This document shows positions 1-4,747 of a DNA stretch of 6,087 nucleotides, in pieces; the first letter of the stretch is position 1, and the number at the start of each line of letters is the position of its first letter. The position numbers and the translations under genes are program-made. Below the pieces are notes generated by a model, which searched no databases, was not told the DNA's origin, and saw only the letters and a program-made list of their open reading frames with translations. This DNA is from an uncultured Erysipelotrichaceae bacterium (GTDB lineage: Bacteria > Bacillota_I > Bacilli_A > Erysipelotrichales > Erysipelotrichaceae), in assembly GCA_902795525.1 (NCBI GenBank), contig CADBLN010000017.1, positions 1 through 6,087 of the forward strand, in the 5' to 3' direction.

Positions 1-1
1 A

Positions 2-73
2 CTTCTAATTTACACAATAGCCGCAAATATAATTACTGCTTATTTAGGATTTATAATAAAAGCTATATTCTAA
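2..73 (+). CDS. C-terminal end of a probable membrane protein (partial)
   Basis: The window opens inside an uninterrupted frame that ends with TAA at 71-73. Its 23 visible residues are almost all hydrophobic (Leu, Ile, Ala, Phe, Tyr) and finish with a Lys close to the end, as in a last transmembrane helix with a short tail. No stop interrupts it, and the other two + frames give less hydrophobic peptides. The gene runs toward the minus-strand cluster, so the region after it is a convergent intergenic space. The family cannot be named from so few residues. An AT-rich non-coding stretch could also translate into a hydrophobic peptide by chance, so this call is moderate at best. Confidence 0.4.
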   Translation, partial: LLIYTIAANIITAYLGFIIKAIF

Positions 74-95
74 TAGTTTAAGTTTGGGATCAATG

Positions 96-188
96 TTTTG
101 CTAATCGAAATTATTTTGCTATTCTCATATGTTTTCCCATATGTGGATTTTTGACATATGGTTCTGCTAATCTAAATTACTTTTCTAT
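96..188. repeat. Diverged 27-bp direct repeat, offset 66 bp
   Basis: Positions 96-122 and 162-188 match at 23 of 27 bases. Both contain GCTAATC (100-106 and 166-172), followed by AAATTA and ending in CTATT. A shorter sub-repeat, TTTTGCTA, occurs at 96-103 and again at 114-121. The two copies flank the CATATG-rich segment. The pattern could be an old local duplication or a pair of protein or RNA sites; the sequence does not tell which. Confidence 0.6.
137..161. repeat. Inverted repeat (CCATATGT / ACATATGG)
   Basis: A perfect 8-bp inverted repeat pairs 137-144 with 154-161 around a 9-base loop (145-153). Each arm contains CATATG, and a third CATATG lies at 126-131. No T run follows on either strand, so it does not look like an intrinsic terminator. 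It could be a transcript 3'-end stem or a binding site. Confidence 0.55.
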
Positions 189-231
189 TACTGAAAGAAT
201 TATTTAAAAACCTATAATTGATGGAAACAAC

Positions 232-256
232 AAAAAAACAACCTTAGGGTTGTTTT
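232..256 (-). terminator. Intrinsic terminator of ppiB
   Basis: Arms 235-243 (AAAACAACC) and 248-256 (GGTTGTTTT) form a perfect 9-bp stem with a 4-base loop. Read on the minus strand, the stem runs into the complement of the A run at 232-238, giving the U tract. It overlaps the ppiB stop codon (255-257), so the gene ends inside its own terminator. On the + strand the 3' arm also ends in four T, so it may work weakly for the upstream + strand gene too. Confidence 0.85.
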
Positions 257-728
257 AGCCTTCAATGTAAATAGTTTTGATTGTTGGTGGGTTAAGTGGT
301 CTATCTTGAAAGCCAGTTGGAACACTTGCGAGTTCATCCAAAACATCAAAACCTTCAACTAGGTGACCGAAAGCAGCATAGTTACCGTCTAGGTGTGGAG
401 TATCCACATGACAGATAAAGAATTGAGATGATGCACTATTAGGGTCAGCACTTCTAGCCATAGAAATTGTGCCTCTGGTGTGTTTTATTGGATTATTGAT
501 ACCATTGCTGAGGAATTCACCTGTTATTGTTTCATCAGAACCACCCATTCCAGTTCCTGTAGGATCACCACCTTGAATCATAAAGTTTTCAATAATGCGG
601 TGGAAGATTAAACCATCATAGAAGTGCTCGTCAATTAATTTAATAAAGTTTGCACAGGTTATTGGGGCATTTTCTTGGTCTAATTCTAATTTCATTTTCT
701 TGCCATCATTCATTTCAATAATAATCAT
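255..728 (-). CDS. ppiB: Peptidyl-prolyl cis-trans isomerase, cyclophilin type
   Basis: This 157-residue protein is a complete single-domain cyclophilin that catalyses cis-trans isomerisation of X-Pro peptide bonds. There is no signal peptide, so it should act in the cytoplasm. The family core is present: FHR at 42-44 with catalytic Arg44, FMIQGGD at 49-55 (equivalent to Phe60, Met61 and Gln63 of human CypA), and SQFFI at 101-105. The position of human Trp121, important for cyclosporin binding, is His112, a substitution common in bacterial cyclophilins. The ATG at 726-728 is preceded by a full AGGAGGT site (733-739). That site overlaps the smpB stop codon, and only two bases separate the genes, so translation is probably coupled to smpB. 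The gene ends in an intrinsic terminator. The link to smpB is positional only; no functional partnership is known to me. The symbol ppiB is by family. Confidence 0.95.
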   Translation of the reverse strand: MIIIEMNDGKKMKLELDQENAPITCANFIKLIDEHFYDGLIFHRIIENFMIQGGDPTGTGMGGSDETITGEFLSNGINNPIKHTRGTISMARSADPNSASSQFFICHVDTPHLDGNYAAFGHLVEGFDVLDELASVPTGFQDRPLNPPTIKTIYIEG

Positions 729-730
729 AA

Positions 731-1174
731 TTACCTCCTGGTTGCTTTTTCAGCTTCTCGTAACATGTCTTTTTCTTTTTGGGCTTGTCGTTTGTCATAT
801 AGGTGTTTACCTTTTGCTAAGGCAATTTCCATCTTTGCCAGCCCATCTTTTAGATATAGACGGGTTGGGACAACAGTATATCCTTGAACTTGTGTTTCTC
901 TCTTGAGTTTTCTTATTTCCTGTTTATGCAGTAATAGTTTTCTGTCCCTAGTTTCGTTGTGATTAAAGATGTTGCCGTGGTCGTATAAAGATATGTGCAT
1001 GTCACGGATAAAAGCTTCGCCATTAACGAAGTCAATATAAGCATCTTTGAATTGAACGGCACCCTGACGAATGCTTTTGATTTCTGTTCCCGTTAAAACC
1101 AATCCAGCTTCATAGAATTCTTCTAAGAAATAATCGTGTTTGGCTTTACGATTAACTGCAATAACTTTTTCCAT
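731..1174 (-). CDS. smpB: SsrA-binding protein SmpB
   Basis: This 147-residue protein is the tmRNA partner that brings SsrA RNA to stalled ribosomes for trans-translation: tagging of unfinished proteins and ribosome rescue. The family pattern is clear. The N-terminus has VNRKAKHDYF (7-16), followed by the barrel motif GTEIKSIRQG (29-38). A KGKHLYDKR motif (121-129) is followed by a basic C-terminal tail ending in RR, which folds into the mRNA channel in known SmpB structures. Length is normal. The ATG at 1172-1174 has an AAAGGAG site at 1179-1185. Upstream is secG, separated by a terminator hairpin; downstream ppiB follows after two bases. The RNase R gene (rnr), which often precedes smpB in this phylum, is absent here, and so is the tmRNA gene ssrA within this window. 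How smpB is transcribed past the upstream terminator is unclear, because no promoter stands out inside secG. Confidence 0.97.
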   Translation of the reverse strand: MEKVIAVNRKAKHDYFLEEFYEAGLVLTGTEIKSIRQGAVQFKDAYIDFVNGEAFIRDMHISLYDHGNIFNHNETRDRKLLLHKQEIRKLKRETQVQGYTVVPTRLYLKDGLAKMEIALAKGKHLYDKRQAQKEKDMLREAEKATRR

Positions 1175-1188
1175 GACACTCCTTTAAT

Positions 1189-1209
1189 AAAAAAGACCAT
1201 GTGGTCTTT
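1189..1209 (-). terminator. Terminator between secG and smpB
   Basis: A stem of 1192-1198 (AAAGACC) with 1203-1209 (GGTCTTT) closes a 4-base loop. On the minus strand it is followed by six U (complement of 1189-1194). It lies just after the secG stop (1216-1218) and directly before the smpB ribosome binding site (1179-1185). It should end a large share of secG transcripts, leaving smpB and ppiB dependent on read-through or an unrecognised internal promoter. Confidence 0.8.
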
Positions 1210-1215
1210 AGTGTT

Positions 1216-1443
1216 CTATTTAGTCGCTAATTTGACGATAACTAATATGAAAAATAGGAATCCACATATTAGTGTTGCGTTGGCGAACACTTTCTCAGGT
1301 CCTCTTTCTTTAGTGTTAGTGAATAGGTTCAATCCACCATTACCACCAGAAAAGGCACTGCTGACACCTGCTGATTTACCACTTTGTAGCAAGGTCAATA
1401 AAATAATTGCGACTGAGTCTACCATAATCAAGAAATCTAACAT
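1216..1443 (-). CDS. secG: Preprotein translocase subunit SecG
   Basis: This 75-residue protein is the small accessory subunit of the SecYEG channel in the cytoplasmic membrane, which supports SecA-driven protein export. It has the family's two transmembrane helices (about 4-20 and 53-72). Between them is the conserved cytoplasmic loop: LLQSGKSAGVSSAFSGG (18-34), then a Gly/Asn-rich turn and the RGPEK motif (47-51). Length is typical of Gram-positive SecG. The frame is open for 53 codons further upstream, but the start at 1441-1443 is chosen because it has an AAAGGAG site at 1451-1457 seven bases away. The family alignment also starts there, and the extension would cross the promoter. It is the first gene of the minus-strand cluster, with a strong promoter upstream and a terminator directly after its stop. 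Confidence 0.93.
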   Translation of the reverse strand: MLDFLIMVDSVAIILLTLLQSGKSAGVSSAFSGGNGGLNLFTNTKERGPEKVFANATLICGFLFFILVIVKLATK

Positions 1444-1450
1444 AATGTGA

Positions 1451-1457
1451 CTCCTTT
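1451..1457 (-). promoter_or_regulatory. Ribosome binding site fixing the secG start
   Basis: On the minus strand this reads AAAGGAG, seven bases before the ATG at 1443. It rules against the much longer upstream extension of the frame. Confidence 0.85.
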
Positions 1458-1470
1458 CCAATGCTTTAAC

Positions 1471-1499
1471 ATTATAGCAAACACTTCTGTCTAATTCAA
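1471..1499 (-). promoter_or_regulatory. Promoter of secG (sigma-A type, extended -10)
   Basis: On the minus strand, TTGAAT (1494-1499) and a perfect TATAAT (1471-1476) are separated by 17 bases. The -10 is directly preceded by TGC, an extended -10 element. Transcription should start near 1463-1465 and give a leader of about 20 bases before the secG ATG. This is the only strong promoter visible for the secG-smpB-ppiB cluster. Confidence 0.85.
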
Positions 1500-1534
1500 A
1501 TACTAATTGAAAAACAAATTGTTTCTTAAATATG

Positions 1535-1563
1535 TATTCAATCACGTGATAAAAAAGTATAAT
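1535..1563 (+). promoter_or_regulatory. Probable promoter of the tetR-family gene
   Basis: A perfect TATAAT lies at 1558-1563. The best-spaced -35 (TATTCA, 1535-1540, 17-base spacer) matches the consensus at only three positions. Transcription would begin near 1570, with the AAGGGG ribosome binding site at 1581-1586 and the ATG at 1594. The weak -35 means the call rests mainly on the -10 and the position. Confidence 0.5.
1541..1550. promoter_or_regulatory. Candidate operator palindrome in the tetR promoter
   Basis: ATCACGTGAT is a perfect 10-bp palindrome, with flanking TT and AA two bases further out on each side (1537-1538 and 1553-1554). It lies between the putative -35 and -10, where a bound dimer would block RNA polymerase. 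TetR-family repressors commonly bind palindromes and repress their own genes. The assignment is inference; no second copy was seen elsewhere in the window. Confidence 0.45.
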
Positions 1564-1593
1564 TATTATGGCTACAATAAAAGGGGTAAGTGT

Positions 1594-2151
1594 ATGACAC
1601 AAAAGACTAAAAAGGTATTAAAAGATGCTTTAGTTGAATTATTAAAGAAAAAACAATTCTCGAAAATTACAGTTTCAGAATTAACTAAATCTTGTAATTT
1701 GAATCGGATGACTTTTTATTATCATTTTAAAGATATCTATGACTTGTTGGATTGGGCTTTATGTTGTCAAGCTGACAAGTTGGTTTTGATGTATGATCCT
1801 AAAGACTTGGCTAAGAATATGAAAATAATATTAGGATACTTATTCCAACAAAAAGAGGTAGCCTTAAATATCTATCATTCAAACGCCGTTGATCTGTTAG
1901 AAAAGCATTTATTTAAAATAGTTGATGAGTTAGTAAACAGGGAATTGAGCAAAAAACTAGTCAATTCAGATTTAGAAGAGGATGATAAATTGATGATTAG
2001 GAATTTTTACAATCATGCGTTTGTTGGGATTATCAAGGATTGGATCAAGCATGGTTTAGTTCACGATCAAGATGAAGTAGTTGAAAAACTGGCCTTGCTT
2101 TTGAAAGGCTCGATGGATTTGGCAATAAATAATCTCAACCAGAAAAACTAG
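1594..2151 (+). CDS. TetR/AcrR-family transcriptional regulator
   Basis: This is a predicted cytoplasmic DNA-binding repressor of 185 residues. Its N-terminal helix-turn-helix is clear: ITVSELTKSCNLNRMTFYYHF (about 25-45), followed by KDIYDLL, with the TFYYHFKD pattern marking the recognition helix and helix 4. The C-terminal half is all-helical, and NFYNHAFVGIIKDWIKHG (about 140-157) resembles the C-terminal domain of the DhaS-like TetR group (Pfam TetR_C_8 type). The ligand cannot be inferred. The start at 1594 is preferred over an upstream TTG at 1507 because AAGGGG (1581-1586) lies seven bases before it, the domain begins there, and the extension would include the promoter. It is divergent from secG. 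It ends 49 bases before the response regulator with no terminator between, so co-transcription is plausible. The palindrome at 1541-1550 suggests autoregulation. Confidence 0.88.
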   Translation: MTQKTKKVLKDALVELLKKKQFSKITVSELTKSCNLNRMTFYYHFKDIYDLLDWALCCQADKLVLMYDPKDLAKNMKIILGYLFQQKEVALNIYHSNAVDLLEKHLFKIVDELVNRELSKKLVNSDLEEDDKLMIRNFYNHAFVGIIKDWIKHGLVHDQDEVVEKLALLLKGSMDLAINNLNQKN

Positions 2152-2171
2152 TAAGAAAACACAAAAAGGAT

Positions 2172-2177
2172 TATAAT
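2172..2177 (+). promoter_or_regulatory. Possible -10 element before the response regulator
   Basis: A perfect TATAAT lies 24 bases before the response-regulator ATG, just upstream of an AAAAAGGG ribosome binding site (2185-2192). No good -35 is found at 16-18 bases upstream and there is no TG extension. It would be either an activator-dependent promoter or a chance match in AT-rich DNA. Confidence 0.3.
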
Positions 2178-2200
2178 GAGTTCGAAAAAGGGAATTTGAT

Positions 2201-2881
2201 ATGAGCGAAAGAATATTAATAATTGAAGACGATACTGACATTAATAATGTCGTAACACAAGCCTTGAAGAATGAGGGTTATGAGTGTACTCAGGCTTTTT
2301 CAGGTACTGAAGCTTTGGTGTATGCTAAGAATGAAACCTTTGATATTGCAGTAATGGACTTAATGCTGCCAGGGATGCATGGTGAAGAGCTGTTGCCAAA
2401 ACTAAAGGAAATACAAGCAATCCCTGTTATAGTTGTGACTGCTAGAGATTCAATTGACAGTAAAGTTGGTTTATTGAATAGTGGTGCAGATGACTACATC
2501 ACTAAACCATTCGAAATCAAAGAGTTAATAGCTCGTATTGGGGTTCAATTAAGGAAGTCTCCAGTTGGAACTAGTCCAAAGACCAAGAATCTGCAATATA
2601 AAGATTTAACTTTGGATGAGAACTCCTTTACTGTGGTAGTTAAGGGTGAAGAAATTGCTTTCACTAAACAAGAGTTTAAGATTCTGGAGCTATTATTAAC
2701 TTATCCAAACCAAGTTTTTACTAAACAGGACATTTACAATTATGCATGGGATGATATTTACATTGGTGATGATAAGACTATCAATGTTCATATCAGTAAT
2801 ATAAGAAAAAAGATTAAGGCTGTTTCAGATGAAGAATACATAGAAACGCTATGGGGCATTGGGTTTAGATTAGCACGATGA
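2201..2881 (+). CDS. OmpR/PhoB-family response regulator
   Basis: This 226-residue protein is a complete two-domain response regulator: a phosphorylated receiver that controls DNA binding. In the receiver (about 3-117), the acidic pocket is Glu9-Asp10-Asp11, the phospho-acceptor is Asp53 in VMDLMLPG, the switch Thr is Thr80 and the conserved Lys is Lys102 in TKPF. The winged helix (about 130-226) has the recognition helix DKTINVHISNIRKKI (191-205) and ends with the wing motif ETLWGIGFRL. All key residues are intact. The ATG has AAGGG (2188-2192) eight bases upstream. It is followed by a terminator, then by a membrane protein and a histidine kinase that is the obvious partner. Target genes probably include the neighbouring membrane protein, but no binding site was identified. 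Confidence 0.95.
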   Translation: MSERILIIEDDTDINNVVTQALKNEGYECTQAFSGTEALVYAKNETFDIAVMDLMLPGMHGEELLPKLKEIQAIPVIVVTARDSIDSKVGLLNSGADDYITKPFEIKELIARIGVQLRKSPVGTSPKTKNLQYKDLTLDENSFTVVVKGEEIAFTKQEFKILELLLTYPNQVFTKQDIYNYAWDDIYIGDDKTINVHISNIRKKIKAVSDEEYIETLWGIGFRLAR

Positions 2882-2906
2882 TGCTTTGTATATGCAAAGC
2901 ATTTTT
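2881..2906 (+). terminator. Terminator between response regulator and membrane protein
   Basis: ATGCTTTG (2881-2888) pairs perfectly with CAAAGCAT (2895-2902) around a 6-base loop, followed by a run of five T (2902-2906). It starts at the last base of the response-regulator stop codon. No promoter is evident between it and the next gene (2933), so it probably acts as a partial terminator that lowers expression of the membrane protein and kinase. Confidence 0.75.
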
Positions 2907-2913
2907 CAAATTG

Positions 2914-2934
2914 ATTAGAAAGGGGGAATCTAAT
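2914..2934 (+). promoter_or_regulatory. Ribosome binding site in the loop of a small inverted repeat
   Basis: AAAGGGGG (2919-2926) lies six bases before the membrane-protein ATG (2933). It is flanked by ATTAGA (2914-2919) and TCTAAT (2929-2934), a perfect 6-bp inverted repeat whose 3' arm includes the first two bases of the start codon. The stem is AT-rich and weak, so control of translation is only a possibility. Confidence 0.4.
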
Positions 2935-3742
2935 GTATAACATATTTAAAATGGGATTCTATCGTTTGAGGAATTCTCCCTCTTTTTGGTCCATGATTAT
3001 CACTGGGGTGGTATTAGGATTTGTCTGGATTGTGTTGTTATATACGAGGCTAGACTTAACGATGTTTGGAATTGATATTGTAAATCCACAAATGCCACAA
3101 CTATTTGTCAATGGTAATTGGCAATACACAGCCATCATAAGTGGAGGCTTATCTACGGGAGCCCTACTGGTTGTTTGCTCCATTGTTATTCCAATTATCA
3201 CAAATGTAGTAACCGAAACAGGCTACATTCAAAGTATCATTGGTCAGTTAAAAGACCGCCGTACTTGGATTACAGGTGAATTATTCATTATTGTTTACAA
3301 AGTTGGTGTCTTAATGATTGCCAACATTCTATCAATGACGTTTTTTTCAATCTTATTTTTCAACAAGCAATTAGAGTACAACAATATATTACTGTTGCTG
3401 CTGTTGTTGTTTATCCAGTATATGCTCCATATTTCTTTTTCGTTTTTTGTGACTGCAGTTTGCGTTCTTACAAAGAATATTGCAGTAAGCAGCATTGTTG
3501 GAGTTCTCTGTAGCTTTGGCATAGATACTACGATATTTAATATGTTTAGTGTATTAATCAATCAAATATCAAAAACAGACTTGGCTGACTTTAGTCTAGT
3601 TGCTATAGAAAACCACGTTCACAGAATTAATGTAATTGCAGATTCTGTTACCATTATGGAAGCACTGGTAGTTTCAGTTTTACTTATTACGATAACAGTG
3701 TTTGTTGCACGACAAACATATAAGCATAGAGATTTTGGGTAA
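2933..3742 (+). CDS. ABC-2-type permease-like membrane protein
   Basis: This 269-residue integral membrane protein has about six helices (roughly 19-38, 67-93, 115-142, 152-180, 183-205, 240-260). The layout matches ABC-2 permeases of the kind found in bacteriocin or lantibiotic immunity and drug export. A short cytoplasmic N-terminus has the YRLRNSPSFW pattern (10-19), helix 1 is followed by a loop of about 28 residues, a polar segment QLKDRR (105-110) precedes helix 3, and the basic tail is TYKHRDFG. Such permeases need a separate ATPase, and none is encoded in the window. The gene sits between a response regulator and a histidine kinase. Its TAA overlaps the kinase ribosome binding site, so it is probably coupled to the kinase. 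It could be a transporter subunit using an ATPase encoded elsewhere, or a sensory partner of the kinase; both are inference. A run of seven Leu codons (3389-3409) lies in helix 4. Confidence 0.72.
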   Translation: MYNIFKMGFYRLRNSPSFWSMIITGVVLGFVWIVLLYTRLDLTMFGIDIVNPQMPQLFVNGNWQYTAIISGGLSTGALLVVCSIVIPIITNVVTETGYIQSIIGQLKDRRTWITGELFIIVYKVGVLMIANILSMTFFSILFFNKQLEYNNILLLLLLLFIQYMLHISFSFFVTAVCVLTKNIAVSSIVGVLCSFGIDTTIFNMFSVLINQISKTDLADFSLVAIENHVHRINVIADSVTIMEALVVSVLLITITVFVARQTYKHRDFG

Positions 3743-3751
3743 GGAGAGACT

Positions 3752-4666
3752 ATGTTTTGGTTATATATATCAGTTTTGCTGGCAATTTGTTTGGTGTTAA
3801 GTATCCTGTATTTTTTAAATTACCGAAAATACATCACGGAGCTAGTTCAGAGGATGAAGTTTATTAACTCCAATCCAACAGTCATGAGATTGGATAGAAC
3901 AGCAAATTATAAAGAAATAGATGATTTAATGGTCGAAGTTAATAATTTCTTGGACAAGCATGATAACATTTCAAAAACTGCTAAGCAGAGAGAGGAAACT
4001 TTAAAAGAAGCTATTACAGATTTATCTCATGATATCAGAACGCCATTAACTTCATTGGATGGTTATTTTCAATTGCTGGTAGATAGTAAGTCTGAAGAAG
4101 AAAGTAAATCTTATCAGGAAATCATCAACAATAAAATTAAAAGTCTCAAAGACATGTTAGAAGAAATGTTTACTTATATGAAGCTTCAAAATGACATTTA
4201 TGATATTGAAACTTCTACAATTGACTTTGGCAAGGTGATTTATGACACAACTTTATCTTTCTATGATGATTTCACTAAAGCTAATTTGGAACCTGAAATT
4301 GATTTCACTGAAGAAGTCATAAAAATCAAAGGTAGTGAAAGGGATATTAGAAGGGTAATTCAAAACATCCTCAAGAACACTCTAGTCCATAGCAAGTCAA
4401 ATGTATATCTTAGTTTGGAAAAGCAAGGTGACACAGCTGTGTTTATTTGTTCTAATGACATTAAAGAAGCTGATGACATTGATGTGGACCGTTTATTCAC
4501 AAGATTCTATAAAGCTGATGCCGCAAGAACATCCATTTCTTCAGGATTAGGTTTGCCTATTGCTAAAAGACTGGTTGAAAAGATGGAAGGAAAAATTGAA
4601 GCCAGAATTGAAAACAGACGTTTTATTATTGAAATAAGGATGCCTATAGAAACTAACATAGTTTAG
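3752..4666 (+). CDS. Sensor histidine kinase, short single-span type
   Basis: This 304-residue kinase should phosphorylate the response regulator encoded at 2201-2881. One transmembrane helix (about 3-22) starts almost at residue 1, so there is no extracellular sensing domain. A linker (23-85) leads to the dimerisation domain with phospho-acceptor His93 in LSHDIRTPLTSL (91-102). The ATPase domain has the N box (Asn205 and Asn209 in QNILKNT), the F box FTRFYKAD (249-256) and the G2 box SSGLGLPIAK (263-272). The G1 region is SNDIKEADD rather than the usual DxGxG, a degeneracy I associate with this short-kinase type. The ATG follows AAGGAG (3741-3746), which overlaps the preceding stop codon. 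Such kinases are often encoded beside ABC exporters for peptide antibiotics, and here the membrane protein upstream may supply the sensing. A terminator overlaps the 3' end. Confidence 0.92.
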   Translation: MFWLYISVLLAICLVLSILYFLNYRKYITELVQRMKFINSNPTVMRLDRTANYKEIDDLMVEVNNFLDKHDNISKTAKQREETLKEAITDLSHDIRTPLTSLDGYFQLLVDSKSEEESKSYQEIINNKIKSLKDMLEEMFTYMKLQNDIYDIETSTIDFGKVIYDTTLSFYDDFTKANLEPEIDFTEEVIKIKGSERDIRRVIQNILKNTLVHSKSNVYLSLEKQGDTAVFICSNDIKEADDIDVDRLFTRFYKADAARTSISSGLGLPIAKRLVEKMEGKIEARIENRRFIIEIRMPIETNIV

Positions 4667-4676
4667 TTTCTTTTTT
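4648..4676 (+). terminator. Terminator of the histidine-kinase gene
   Basis: AGAAACTAA (4648-4656) pairs perfectly with TTAGTTTCT (4663-4671) around a 6-base loop, and the T run continues to 4676. The hairpin includes the last codons and stop of the kinase gene. Confidence 0.88.
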
Positions 4677-4704
4677 GTTGAAAACTACAAAAGTGATATA
4701 TAAT
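4675..4704 (+). promoter_or_regulatory. Probable promoter of the DUF4428 gene
   Basis: A TATAAT (4699-4704) overlaps an alternative TATATA (4697-4702) that is preceded by TGA, an extended -10. TTGAAA (4678-4683) matches a -35 at five of six positions but is only 15 bases from TATAAT. TTGTTG (4675-4680) gives better spacing with fewer matches. The exact pair is uncertain, but a promoter directly after the kinase terminator is likely. Confidence 0.6.
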
Positions 4705-4735
4705 GAAGTTAGATATAAAATCATTAACGATAATG

Positions 4736-4742
4736 AGAGGAG
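4736..4742 (+). promoter_or_regulatory. Ribosome binding site fixing the DUF4428 start
   Basis: AGAGGAG lies five bases before the ATG at 4748. The frame is open from an earlier ATG at 4703, but that codon overlaps the putative -10 and has no ribosome binding site. Confidence 0.8.
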
Positions 4743-4747
4743 TTTCT

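Larger units (their letters stand above)
74..231. other. Non-coding convergent intergenic region with repeats
   Basis: No reading frame with a start and ribosome binding site is visible. The stretch is very AT-rich and holds a diverged direct repeat, three copies of CATATG and an 8-bp inverted repeat, each listed separately. It lies between the end of a + strand frame and the terminator of ppiB, so its function, if any, is in the 3' ends of the two transcripts. Confidence 0.6.

Noticed and set aside
1136..1450. 104-codon + strand frame across secG and the smpB 5' end
   Set aside because: It is antisense to two confidently assigned genes and has no ribosome binding site or recognisable domain.
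1507..1593. Upstream TTG start extending the TetR protein by 29 residues
   Set aside because: No ribosome binding site, the extension crosses the promoter and palindrome, and the domain starts at 1594 after a good AAGGGG site.
1444..1602. Upstream extension of SecG by 53 residues
   Set aside because: It overlaps the extended -10 promoter, and the ATG at 1443 has a strong ribosome binding site and matches the family N-terminus.
2959..3561. Minus-strand frames of 80 and 88 codons inside the permease gene
   Set aside because: They are shadows of a coding region with good + strand signals, and neither shows domain features.
4703..4747. Earlier ATG for the DUF4428 gene
   Set aside because: The codon overlaps the putative -10 element and lacks a ribosome binding site; the family N-terminus MGLFD begins at 4748.
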